Part shown: positions 55,172 to 63,214 of the stretch, piece after piece
How the letters are laid out: every line of letters begins with the position of its first letter
How positions within the stretch are numbered: the first letter of the stretch is position 1
NCBI GenBank assembly: GCA_963734625.1
Contig: CAVTHW010000006.1
Location: 186,001-250,000 of the forward strand
DNA from: CAVTHW01 sp963734625
GTDB taxonomy: Bacteria; Acidobacteriota; Terriglobia; Bryobacterales; Bryobacteraceae
Direction: 5' to 3'
DNA length: 64,000 bases
The notes under the pieces: generated by a model
What the model was told of the DNA's origin: nothing
The model's database searches: none
Seen by the model: only the letters and a program-made list of their open reading frames with translations
Translations under genes and position numbers: made by a program

Positions 55172-55262
55172 AGGGGCACGCCGGCGGCGTGCCCCGGAAG
55201 AGAAATTAGGATACGGGGACAGGCAACGCTGTCCACAAGGGACAGCGAAGCCAGTCCCCGTG
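55172..55262. other. 23S-5S spacer with two strong hairpins
   Basis: GGGGCACGCC pairs with GGCGTGCCCC around GGC (55173-55195). A second, compound hairpin has CGGGGAC/GTCCCCG outside and GCTGTCC/GGACAGC inside (about 55214-55262). They may be processing sites or inserted palindromes. Confidence 0.6.
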
Positions 55263-55274
55263 ACCTTATAGGTT

Positions 55275-55391
<117 letters not shown>

Positions 55392-55400
55392 TTAAATGGA

Positions 55401-55430
55401 AGGCCCGGTTGAAAGACCGGGCCTTTTTGT
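55401..55430 (+). terminator. Rho-independent terminator of the rRNA operon
   Basis: AGGCCCGGT and ACCGGGCCT pair around TGAAAG, followed by TTTTTG. Confidence 0.9.
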
Positions 55431-55439
55431 TTTGGGATT

Positions 55440-55527
55440 CACCACGGAGCGGCGGCCCCGGAGGTACTCCGGGGTCCAGTGAATAGGGTAACTTTGCTTT
55501 AGCCGGGGCGATTGTAGAACACTGGAC
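55440..55527. repeat. Dispersed repeat C, copy 1
   Basis: CACCACGGAGCGGCGGCCCC, then GGAGGTACTCCGGGG hairpin, GGTAACTTTGCTTTAGCCGG and AACACTGG. A near copy lies at 57222-57310 and a fragment of its first 22 bases at 57571-57592, directly left of IS110 copy 2. Confidence 0.7.
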
Positions 55528-55725
55528 GAGCCATGCTCGGCAAGCTATGGTCGTTAGATTCTTGGTGCCTTTGTGCCCGTCACGGAGCCTGATCTCGGTT
55601 GCGGCGATCCATTGCTTGGTGGCGAGTTGTCCTGAAAAAGGCCAAGCTCGACCCCGCCGGAGAGACTGTGAAGTGATTGCCAACCGAGCCGAGCCTGGCA
55701 AATTCAAAAGCAAAGAGAGTATGCC
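55528..55725 (+). ncRNA. Candidate bridge RNA region of IS110 copy 1
   Basis: About 198 bp of non-coding left end, conserved in the second copy. In the IS110 subgroup this end encodes the bridge RNA that pairs with target and donor DNA. The right non-coding end is only about 50-60 bp, which fits this subgroup rather than IS1111. No RNA boundary could be determined. Confidence 0.5.
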
Positions 55726-57172
55726 ATGGCGGAACGCAAAAAGTCCACCTTCCAGCGGTTGCAGGATGGGAGGTTGAATCGGAAGCAACGCAAGGAACTG
55801 GCCCAACGGTTGGCGAAGGACGATCCGGGGTTGGAGATCGTGCATCGCGATGCGGCGGGAATCGATATTGGGAATGCGAGCCATTTCGTGGCGGTGCCGG
55901 CGGACCGGGATGCGGAGCCGGTGCGGGAATTCGGCTCCTGGACCGACGCGCTGCGCGGATGGCGGAATGGCTGAAGAAATGTGGAATCCGGACCGTGGTG
56001 ATGCAGTCCACGGGGGTCTACTGGGTAGCGGCACACGACGTGTTGGAACAAGCGGGTTTGAGGTTTGGCTGGTGAATGCGCGCGGCACCAAGAACCTGCC
56101 GGGGCGCAAGAGCGATGTGCAGGAGTGCCAGTGGTTGATGAAGCTGCATACCTACGGGCTGCTGCGGAATTCGTTTCGGCCGCCCGAGCAGATTCGAGCG
56201 TTGCGGACGGTGTGGCGGCTGCGGGACCGGGTGGTGAGCGATGCGGGCCGGACCGTACAACAGATGCAGAAGGCGCTCACGAAGATGAACGTGCACTTGG
56301 CCAACGCGATCAATGACGTCAGCGGGGTCACCGGATTGAGGATCATTCGGGCCATCGTGAGCGGGCAACGGGACCCGCGGCAATTGGCCAAGCTGCGGGA
56401 CGTGCGCGTGCATGCCAGCGAGGAAGAGATCGTCTGCAGCCTGGAAGGCCACTGGCAATCCGACGTGCTCTTCGAGTTGGAGCAAGCGCTGGAAACCTAT
56501 GATTTCCACCAGCAGCAACTGGCCGCCTGCGATGCGCAGTTGCAGCGGTACATGGCGGCGTTGCCGGATCGTGAGGGGGTCCCGGCCGCCGAACCGGTGG
56601 CTGAGCCGAAGGAGCCGGCGGGCAAGCGGCGCAAGGCCAAGTCGAAACGGAAGGCAAAGAACTACCCCAGCTTCGATTTGGCGGTGGAACTCCAGCGCAA
56701 GACGGGCGTGGATTTGACGACGATTGACGGGATCAATGTGCTGACGGCGCAGACGATCTTCGCCGAACTGGGCGCGGATCTGAGCGCGTTTCCAAGCGAA
56801 GCGCATTTCTGCTCCTGGTTAACCCTTTCGCCCAAGCGCGACGTGAGCGGGGGAAAGGTGATTAAGCACGTGTCCAGCCCGATGCAAAACCGGGTGGCCC
56901 TGGCTTTGCGAATGGCGGCCCAGTCGTTGTTCAACAGCAATAGTTATCTCGGCGCCAAGTCCCGTCAGTTGCGGGCGAGGCTGGGCGGCCTCAAGGCGAT
57001 AAAGGCCATGGCGCGCTATCTGGCCTGCCTGGTTTACCGGCTTCTCACCAAGGGGCAAGCTTGGGTTGACCGAGGAGCCGCCCACTTCGAAGAGCAGCGC
57101 AAGTTCCGAGACATGGCCGCACTCGGACGCCGGGCCGCTGCCATGGGACTCCGATTGGTACCCAATGCCTAG
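55726..57172 (+). pseudogene. IS110-family transposase with two frameshifts
   Basis: Compared with the intact copy at 57787, one base is missing near 55,954 (GACGCGCTGC-GCGGATGG) and another near 56,053 (CAAGC-GGGTTTG). The segment between them reads in a third frame, MAEWLKKCGIRTVVMQSTGV. The rest, from FEVWLVNARGTKNLPGRKSD to the C-terminus, is intact. A shortened protein from 55850 would lack the first DEDD acidic residue, so it should be inactive; the second copy could act in trans. Confidence 0.88.
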
Positions 57173-57221
57173 CGGCTCCGAGCCCCGTAGCAGAAGATCT
57201 TCCGTCCCTCGGGAGTGAGTT

Positions 57222-57310
57222 ACCGGAGAGCGCCGGCCCCGGAGGGACTCCGGGGTCCAGTGAATAAGGTAACTTTGCTTTAACCGGGGCGAGGGGAACA
57301 CTGGAGGGGA
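57222..57310. repeat. Dispersed repeat C, copy 2
   Basis: CGGCCCCGGAGGGACTCCGG, then GGTAACTTTGCTTTAACCGG and AACACTGG match copy 1 at 55,451-55,523. It lacks the first CACCACGGAGC, which is cut by the IS110 right end. Confidence 0.7.
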
Positions 57311-57510
57311 TTGTCCCGCAGGCTGCCAAATGTCGTTTCAAAGAATCCATCCGGCCAGCCGGCTTTCGAGGACGCCGAGTGTGCATCCTTGGCAACCAGC
57401 GGTTCCAAGATGAGCAGGACCTCCACGTCCGTCTCGGGCAGACCGGTCGTCACGCGGAGGTCGAGAGTGCCGTCCCGACTAACACGTCCTTTGGCTGCAA
57501 TGGTGACCAT
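57311..57510 (-). pseudogene. Antitoxin-like protein gene, 3'-truncated
   Basis: From ATG 57510: MVTIAAKGRVSRDGTLDLRV, TTGLPETDVEVLLILEPLVA, then GWPDGFFETTFGSLRDNPL. The N-terminal strand pattern and the GWPxGFFxxTxG motif match small antitoxins often found before PIN-domain toxins. Translation then runs into repeat C and ends artificially; no toxin gene follows. It is probably the remains of a TA pair broken by the repeat or IS110 copy 1. Confidence 0.6.
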
Positions 57511-57590
57511 GGCAGAGGCTCCCACACCCATCATAACGGATCAGGGGACGAGAGGCGGGGGAATATTCACCACGGAGCGCCGGCCCCGGA

Positions 57591-57786
57591 GCCATGCTCG
57601 GCAAGCTATGGTCGTTAGATTCTTGGTGCCTTTGTGCCCGTCACGGAGCCTGATCTCGGTTGCGGCGATCCATTGCTTGGTGGCGAGTTGTCCTGAAAAA
57701 GGCCAAGCTCGACCCCGCCGGAGAGACTGTGAAGTGGTTGCCAACCGAGCCGAGCCTGGCAAATTCAAAAGCAAAGAGAGTATGCC
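57591..57786 (+). ncRNA. Candidate bridge RNA region of IS110 copy 2
   Basis: 196 bp of non-coding left end, differing from copy 1 at very few positions (for example GTGAAGTGG versus GTGAAGTGA). See the copy 1 entry for reasoning. Confidence 0.5.
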
Positions 57787-59235
57787 ATGGCGGAACGCAA
57801 AAAGTCCACCTTCCAGCGGTTGCAGGATGGGAGGTTGAATCGGAAGCAACGCAAGGAACTTGCCCAACGGTTGGCGAAGGACGATCCGGGGTTGGAGATC
57901 GTGCATCGCGATGCGGCGGGAATTGATATTGGGAATGCGAGTCATTTCGTGGCGGTGCCGGCGGACCGGGATGCGGAGCCGGTGCGGGAATTCGGCTCCT
58001 GGACCGACGCGCTGCAGCGGATGGCTGAATGGCTGAAGAAATGTGGAATCCGGACCGTGGTGATGCAGTCCACGGGGGTCTACTGGGTAGCGGCCCACGA
58101 CGTGTTGGAAAAAGCCGGGTTCGAGGTTTGGCTGGTGAATGCGCGCGGCACCAAGAACCTGCCGGGGCGCAAGAGCGATGTGCAGGAGTGCCAGTGGTTG
58201 ATGAAGCTGCATAGCTACGGGCTGCTGCGGAATTCGTTTCGGCCGCCCGAGCAGATTCGAGCGTTGCGGACGGTGTGGCGGCTGCGGGACCGGGTGGTGA
58301 GCGATGCGGGCCGGACCGTACAACAGATGCAGAAGGCGCTCACGAAGATGAACGTGCACTTGGCCAACGCGATCAACGACGTCAGCGGGGTCACCGGATT
58401 GAGGATCATTCGGGCCATCGTGAGCGGGCAACGGGACCCGCGGCAATTGGCCAAGCTGCGGGACGTGCGCGTGCATGCCAGCGAGGAAGAGATCGTCTGC
58501 AGCCTGGAAGGCCACTGGCAATCCGACGTGCTCTTCGAGTTGGAGCAAGCGTTGGAAACCTATGATTTCCACCAGCGGCAACTGGCCGCCTGCGATGCGC
58601 AGTTGCAGCGGTACATGGCGGCGTTGCCGGATCGCGACCAGGTCCCGGCCGCCGAACCGGTGGCTGAGCCGCAGGAGCCGGCGGGCAAGCGGCGCAAGGC
58701 CAAGTCGAAACGGAAGGCAAAGAACTACCCCAGCTTCGATTTGGCGGTGGAACTCCAGCGCAAGACGGGCGTGGATTTGACGACGATTGACGGGATCAAT
58801 GTGCTGACGGCGCAGACGATCTTCGCCGAACTGGGCGCGGATCTGAGCGCATTTCCAAGCGAAGCGCATTTCTGCTCCTGGTTAACCCTTTCGCCCAAGC
58901 GCGACGTGAGCGGGGGAAAGGTGATTAAGCACGTGTCCAGCCCGATGCAAAACCGGGTGGCCCTGGCTTTGCGAATGGCGGCCCAGTCGTTGTTCAACAG
59001 CAATAGTTATCTCGGCGCCAAGTCCCGTCAGTTGCGGGCGAGGCTGGGCGGCCTCAAGGCGATAAAGGCCATGGCGCGCTATCTGGCCTGCCTGGTTTAC
59101 CGGCTTCTCACCAAGGGGCAAGCTTGGGTTGACCGAGGAGCCGCCCACTTCGAAGAGCAGCGCAAGTTCCGAGACATGGCCGCACTCGGACGCCGGGCCG
59201 CCGCCATGGGACTCCGATTGGTACCCAATGCCTAG
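57787..59235 (+). CDS. IS110 family transposase (DEDD recombinase)
   Basis: A 482-aa recombinase. The N-terminal RuvC-like DEDD domain begins HRDAAGIDIGNASHFVAVPA (first Asp), then RTVVMQSTGVYWVAAHDVLE and NARGTKNLPGRKSDVQECQW (later acidic residues). A coiled-coil middle follows. The C-terminal Transposase_20 domain has GINVLTAQTIFAELGADLSA, FCSWLTLSPKRDVSGGKVIK and a conserved serine in HVSSPMQNRVALALRMAAQS. Length exceeds the common 340-400 aa because of a charged insert (about residues 280-305). It works with a bridge RNA. Confidence 0.93.
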   Translation: MAERKKSTFQRLQDGRLNRKQRKELAQRLAKDDPGLEIVHRDAAGIDIGNASHFVAVPADRDAEPVREFGSWTDALQRMAEWLKKCGIRTVVMQSTGVYWVAAHDVLEKAGFEVWLVNARGTKNLPGRKSDVQECQWLMKLHSYGLLRNSFRPPEQIRALRTVWRLRDRVVSDAGRTVQQMQKALTKMNVHLANAINDVSGVTGLRIIRAIVSGQRDPRQLAKLRDVRVHASEEEIVCSLEGHWQSDVLFELEQALETYDFHQRQLAACDAQLQRYMAALPDRDQVPAAEPVAEPQEPAGKRRKAKSKRKAKNYPSFDLAVELQRKTGVDLTTIDGINVLTAQTIFAELGADLSAFPSEAHFCSWLTLSPKRDVSGGKVIKHVSSPMQNRVALALRMAAQSLFNSNSYLGAKSRQLRARLGGLKAIKAMARYLACLVYRLLTKGQAWVDRGAAHFEEQRKFRDMAALGRRAAAMGLRLVPNA

Positions 59236-59289
59236 CGGCTCCGAGCCCCGTAGCAGAAGATCTTACGTCCCTCGGGAGTGAGTTACCGG

Positions 59290-59380
59290 AGAGCCCTTGG
59301 CAGGGCGGCTTGGCGCCTCTGGCGCAGAGGCCCTGCTGCATTACGAGTGGTAACACGGTCAATCGCGTGTTACTGGAGAG
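59290..59380. repeat. Family A palindromic repeat, reverse orientation, at IS110 right end
   Basis: Read in reverse it gives CAGTAACACGCGATTGACCG, then GGCGCCAAGCCGCCCTGCC, AAGGGCTCTCCGGTAAC. The last bases (CTCTCCGGTAAC) are shared with the IS110 right end, so the IS has probably inserted into or at this repeat. Confidence 0.75.
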
Positions 59381-59399
59381 GCACAGAGACAACCTCGGA

Positions 59400-60917
59400 C
59401 TACAGTTTCAATTCCCAGCCCTTTTTGAACTCGGGTTGAACGTACTTGTTCGCCTCGGCGCTGTTGGTGAAGCGCAGATTTCTGGCATCCCATTGCAACT
59501 TGCCTGGGACGCGCCAGGCGATCTCGGTCAGCAACACCCACTCCGAGTATGGCGCCGCAATGCTGAAATCCGAGCAGGACATTTCGCCGCCCTTGCAGGC
59601 GCGGATCCAGTCCGATATGTGCCCCGGCGAACGTGTCAGCAATTGCGGCGGAAGGCGGTAATCCTTCCATCTCGCCGCGGGCAGCAGGCAGACACTCCCG
59701 CCGAATGAATTGGCGGCCATGATGCCTTTTGTGCCGATGAGGACGGAACCGTTGCCGGCGAGAACACCGGTTTGCGAACCACCGCCCCGGCCACCCGCCC
59801 CGGCCGGCGCCGCACCGCGCGCTGCGCCAGCCCGTCCAGCGCCGGCTCCGGCTGCAGCTCCGCCCGAGGACGTTCCGCCGCCCAAGTTCGAGCGGCCTTT
59901 CTCAGCGAGGTTGTCGATCGGGGGCAGGATGGTCTCCTGCTCCATGCCTGGGACCTTGAAGGCTTCGGGATCTCCCGGGCGCGTGGAATCGTGGTAGTAG
60001 ACCGTCACTGGGGGCATCTCGCCGCGGGCTGGGAATTCAAACCGGACCACCCCTCGAATGGGCATGCTAAACTTGCTTGCGCCTTCCTGCGAGATGCACT
60101 CCACGCTGGTGGGAGCGCCCAGTTGCAGGGCCATCTGTATCGGACTCGCGGTATGCACGGCCCAGGACCCGACCTGGCCGTCGCCGAAATCCGGAAAACC
60201 CCGCCAGCGTTGAGGAACGTAGACTTCACTGAAGGGACGCATGGGATACCAGCCCAGCCAAAGGTCCCAATCCAGGGTCTTGGGAATGGTGGCTTCCTTG
60301 GGGGGCGCTTGCAGGCCGGTGGGGAAAGTACCCGGCGAGGTAGAGAAATGCGCCTCCTTCACGTCGCCGATCTCGCCCGACCAGACGATCTCCGCGGCTA
60401 CCCGGTTGCCTTCCATCGAGAATCCCTGATTGCCCATCTGGGTGGCGACCTTGTACTTGACCGCGGCATCCTGGAGGAGTCGCGCCTCCCAGGGGGTCCG
60501 GGTCAAGGGCTTCTCCAAGTAAATGTGTTTGCCGCGCTGCATACAGGCCAGAGCCACCGTGGCATGCATGAAATCGGGAATGGCGATGGTGCAGGCTTCG
60601 ATGTTCTTTGCTTCCTTGTCCAGCATCACCCGGAAGTCCTTGTACTTGGGCACATTGTAGCGTCCAAGAACCTCCGCGCCGCGCGCTTCATCCACGTCGC
60701 AGAGCGCCACAATATTTTCGGTCCGCGCCGTGTCGTTAATGTCCATCGCCCCCTGGCCGCCGCAGCCGATGCCGGCGACGTTGAGCTTGTTGTAGAACGG
60801 TTTGTAGCCGAGGGCCTTCAGCGAAGTGACGCTGCCGAAGCCGCCTCTGGGCAGGGCCCCGGCCAAAAGCCCTCCATAAAAGAAAAACTTCCGCCTTGAA
60901 ACAGAATTGTGGGACAT
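59400..60917 (-). CDS. Exported Gfo/Idh/MocA-family oxidoreductase
   Basis: A 505-aa NAD(P)-dependent sugar-type dehydrogenase. A Tat-like N-terminus (MSHNSVSRRKFFFYGGLLAG) precedes the Rossmann domain KLNVAGIGCGGQGAMDINDT, VALCDVDEARG, with AIPDFMHATVALACMQRGKH and YLEKPLTRTPWEARLL (EKP motif). The substrate domain follows and is interrupted near residues 350-385 by a Gly/Ala-rich linker (SSGGAAAGAGAGRAGAARGA). Likely periplasmic sugar oxidation. The ATG at 60917 has GGTGGAG four bases upstream. Bases 60,927-61,042 hold no gene. Confidence 0.9.
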   Translation of the reverse strand: MSHNSVSRRKFFFYGGLLAGALPRGGFGSVTSLKALGYKPFYNKLNVAGIGCGGQGAMDINDTARTENIVALCDVDEARGAEVLGRYNVPKYKDFRVMLDKEAKNIEACTIAIPDFMHATVALACMQRGKHIYLEKPLTRTPWEARLLQDAAVKYKVATQMGNQGFSMEGNRVAAEIVWSGEIGDVKEAHFSTSPGTFPTGLQAPPKEATIPKTLDWDLWLGWYPMRPFSEVYVPQRWRGFPDFGDGQVGSWAVHTASPIQMALQLGAPTSVECISQEGASKFSMPIRGVVRFEFPARGEMPPVTVYYHDSTRPGDPEAFKVPGMEQETILPPIDNLAEKGRSNLGGGTSSGGAAAGAGAGRAGAARGAAPAGAGGRGGGSQTGVLAGNGSVLIGTKGIMAANSFGGSVCLLPAARWKDYRLPPQLLTRSPGHISDWIRACKGGEMSCSDFSIAAPYSEWVLLTEIAWRVPGKLQWDARNLRFTNSAEANKYVQPEFKKGWELKL

Positions 60918-61042
60918 GTACTCCACCTTCCGGCAGGACGCCTGTACTCCAGAATTCCCGTTTTCGCTTCCTGGGCACGATTAATTCTACTCCCAGCGGC
61001 CTGGGTGGGGGATTCACCACGAAGGCACAGAGGACACGGAGG

Positions 61043-61389
61043 CTAGGCGGCCTTGCGTGTCCGGGGCCGCTTCGGTTTCGTGACTGGAACAAACCGGAGC
61101 TCGATCCGTTTGTCCAGCGCCGCGGCGATGCGCCGGAGCATCGCGAGGGAATGACCCTCATAGTCGGCGTCCTCAAGGCGGCAGATGACCGAGGCGGTGG
61201 TGCGGACCTTCCCGGCGAGCGCACGCTGGCTTAAGCCCCGCCTTCGCCCGGAGTTCATAGATCATGGACGCAATCTGGGTATCGAAGAGCGCTTGTTCAT
61301 AGAAGCTCTCCTGCTCGCGGATCGCCGGTGACGAAGCGGTCATAGGCGTGCTGCAGCGCCTTCGATTCGAACTTTTTCTTGGCCGGCAT
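61043..61389 (-). pseudogene. HigA-type XRE antitoxin gene with two frameshifts
   Basis: ATG 61389 opens MPAKKKFESKALQHAYDRFV. An extra base near 61,328 shifts the frame to EQESFYEQALFDTQIASMIY ELRAKAGL, and another near 61,234 shifts it to SQRALAGKVRTTASVICRLE, the HTH, with DADYEGHSLAMLRRIAAALD and a basic tail. Joined, it is about 113 aa, a typical XRE antitoxin that follows its toxin. The ATG lies four bases after the toxin stop. Either decayed or sequencing errors. Confidence 0.75.
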
Positions 61390-61393
61390 TGCG

Positions 61394-61686
61394 TTACTCT
61401 CCTTTCGCCGGGACGAAGGTATGGCGCGCGGGATGGGAGCGGAACCGTCTCATCCTTTCAATCGCGCGTTCGATCTCCAGCTTTGGCACTTCGCGCTCCT
61501 TGGTCAATCCGTGCGAGATCACGACGGCGTTGGCCCCGTGAAAAAAGTAGAGGATGCGATAATGCACACCCGCGAGCGAGGGCCGCAGCTCGTGGATTCC
61601 GTCCCGGAGCAGATCGGCAATCGGCCTCCGCAATTCGTGTCCTTCCGACTCCAGCCGCGCGAGATACGCCAAACACTTGGCGGCAC
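61394..61686 (-). pseudogene. HigB/RelE-type (phage Gp49-like) toxin, N-terminally truncated
   Basis: Reads AAKCLAYLARLESEGHELRR, PIADLLRDGIHELRPSLAGV, HYRILYFFHGANAVVISHGL and TKEREVPKLEIERAIERMRR, the body of a Gp49-like toxin ribonuclease. The first 30 or so residues normally found before AKC are missing; an in-frame TAG lies just upstream. A weak TTG start at 61672 is possible. It is followed at once by the broken antitoxin gene, so the pair is probably dead. Confidence 0.7.
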
Positions 61687-61792
61687 GCTACATTTCAGTG
61701 TTCGTCAATTTGCGAACATTTGTCAAATCCGGGCCATTCTTGGGGCGGGCTCACGCCAAGGCGCAAAGACGCGAAGAAAATCATGAAGCGGG

Positions 61793-62557
61793 TCAGGCGA
61801 CGCGCTCGCGTTCGAAGAACTGGGGGCCTGTTTCGCGGAAGTGGTCGAGGGAGGTGAACTGCTTGTCGGCCGCGTTGGTGATGCGGGTGCGGTCCTTCCT
61901 GGTGATGCCGCTCTCGAAATCCTGGTGGACCATCACGCTCTTGAAAGGAAGCCGGTGGCGCAGGAATTCCAGGCAGGAGATGGTGGCCAGGCGGGCCTTG
62001 TCATTGTCCTTGACTCCAAACAGGTAGAGCGGGCGAGGGCCGCAATCGAACTGGTAGTCAACCTCGTACTCGTCGTGGTCCGGGATGGGAAGGACGCCCG
62101 GGCGCGGGTTGTACTCGGCGAGGTGTTCCTGGATGAACTCGTCCAGTTGCTCGTAGAACAGGCTCTGGATCACTTCGCGCTTGAAGTACTGCATGCTGGA
62201 TACTTTGGCGACAGTCTGGGCGAATTGCAGGATGGCGGGATAGAGGGCTTCCGGCTCGGCTTCGATGTAGAGCCGCCCGTCAGCCTCCTGAATCCGGTTC
62301 TCGGCCAGGATCCGGCTGAAGATGCGCTGCTTGTTGGGGGTGTCCAGGTCGTAGCTGTAGGTCAGCCGCATGAGGGTCATGCCATGGTCGCTGATCCGGA
62401 GCTTGCTGGTCCCATTGCGGGCTTCGTCGAGGAAGATGTCCACCATGTCGCCGTCCTCATGGAACAGGGGCGCCAGGACCTGGGTGACGCCGGGACGGCG
62501 CTCGCGGAAGGCCACGTGTCCGTTGAATTGCTGTTTCAATAGTTCCAAGCCGGTCAT
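61793..62557 (-). CDS. DUF1828-like protein
   Basis: A 254-aa protein. The N-terminal half (TQVLAPLFHEDGDMVDIFLD, TSKLRISDHGMTLMRLTYSY, RIFSRILAENRIQEADGRLY) matches the DUF1828 pattern, in which DG..-V-x-I-x-L and SDxGxT are conserved. The C-terminal half (EVDYQFDCGPRPLYLFGVKD, ISCLEFLRHRLPFKSVMVHQ) resembles the DUF1829 part, an alpha/beta fold with an acidic pair. No enzymatic role is established. The ATG overlaps the stop of the previous gene by four bases (ATGA). Confidence 0.75.
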   Translation of the reverse strand: MTGLELLKQQFNGHVAFRERRPGVTQVLAPLFHEDGDMVDIFLDEARNGTSKLRISDHGMTLMRLTYSYDLDTPNKQRIFSRILAENRIQEADGRLYIEAEPEALYPAILQFAQTVAKVSSMQYFKREVIQSLFYEQLDEFIQEHLAEYNPRPGVLPIPDHDEYEVDYQFDCGPRPLYLFGVKDNDKARLATISCLEFLRHRLPFKSVMVHQDFESGITRKDRTRITNAADKQFTSLDHFRETGPQFFERERVA

Positions 62558-63075
62558 GGGTTTGGCTCCAGGTCGGCGAAGGGCAGCTTGCCCTGCGCGA
62601 TGTCGGCGAAATGATCCATCGCGTTGGTGATGTTCGTTGTCCTCAAGAAATACTGTAACGCTTCTTCATAGGATGCGAAATCCCGGTTCACGGCCGCCGC
62701 TTTCTCTGGCCGGAGGCCTGCATCGATCATATCAGCGCTGGCGCGGTGGACATGAAAGTCGCAGTGCGGGTGCGCCGGGTCGAAGGAGTCGTCGTAGGCG
62801 CCATGCGGCCCGTTGCAGCGCAGAAGGTGGACCTCTCCGGTGCCGTCCTTGGGGAGGAACACCAGCCCAATGGAGAAGTTCTCCGGCAGGTCCTCGCTGC
62901 GCCGCATGAAGGCGCGGAAGTCGGCGCTTCCATCGACCGACTTCAGTAACATGTCGTTGCGGAAGTGGCCGCGGTCGAGTTTCATGTCGCGCTTCGGCGG
63001 TTCGGTAACGATCTTCGGGCAGCCGATCAGGCTGTCGATTTCTTCTTGGGTGTAGCGGCGGGGGTCGGTGGGCAT
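62554..63075 (-). CDS. DUF6978-like protein
   Basis: A 173-aa protein. It begins RRYTQEEIDSLIGCPKIVTE and contains SADFRAFMRRSEDLPENFSI, GEVHLLRCNGPHGAYDDSFD and HPHCDFHVHRASADMIDAG, a His-rich stretch (HPHCDFHVH) that could bind metal. The pattern LLRxxGxHG with HxHxH is that of DUF6978 proteins often found beside DUF1828 proteins; this is from memory and needs a search. AAGGAG lies ten bases before the ATG. Its stop overlaps the next start. Confidence 0.65.
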   Translation of the reverse strand: MPTDPRRYTQEEIDSLIGCPKIVTEPPKRDMKLDRGHFRNDMLLKSVDGSADFRAFMRRSEDLPENFSIGLVFLPKDGTGEVHLLRCNGPHGAYDDSFDPAHPHCDFHVHRASADMIDAGLRPEKAAAVNRDFASYEEALQYFLRTTNITNAMDHFADIAQGKLPFADLEPNP

Positions 63076-63077
63076 GG

Positions 63078-63209
63078 TCAGGATTCTCCTTGGCAGGCAT
63101 TGCAGAGCATGGCTGGACGCCGTGCACCGAGTCGATTGCTGGCCTCGACGGCGAGGCGGTTTGGGGCGACCAGACGCTGGTTGGAGCCGAATTGGAAGAC
63201 GAGGGGCAT
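63078..63209 (-). CDS. 43-aa ORF in a tight operon
   Basis: A 43-residue frame, MPLVFQFGSNQRLVAPNRLA to RRPAMLCNACQGES, with CNAC near the end that could bind metal. It starts five bases after the stop of the upstream gene and ends two bases before the next ATG. It would be translated by coupling, since no separate ribosome site is clear. It fills its gap exactly, which is the main argument for it being real. Unknown function. Confidence 0.4.
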   Translation of the reverse strand: MPLVFQFGSNQRLVAPNRLAVEASNRLGARRPAMLCNACQGES

Positions 63210-63214
63210 AGGCT

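Larger units (their letters stand above)
55528..57221 (+). mobile_element. IS110-family element, copy 1 (frameshifted)
   Basis: Shares about 1.69 kb of near identity with 57591-59296. The ends inferred from this are GAGCCATGCTCGGC on the left and GAGTTACCGGAGAGC on the right. No inverted terminal repeats, as usual for IS110. Confidence 0.8.
57591..59296 (+). mobile_element. IS110-family element, copy 2 (intact)
   Basis: Left flank: the first 22 bases of repeat C (CACCACGGAGCGCCGGCCCC GGA). Right flank: repeat A in reverse orientation. Same orientation as copy 1, with 369 bp between them. Confidence 0.85.

Noticed and set aside
57541..58869. 442-aa minus-strand reading across IS110 copy 2
   Set aside because: Antisense shadow of the transposase gene and its left end.
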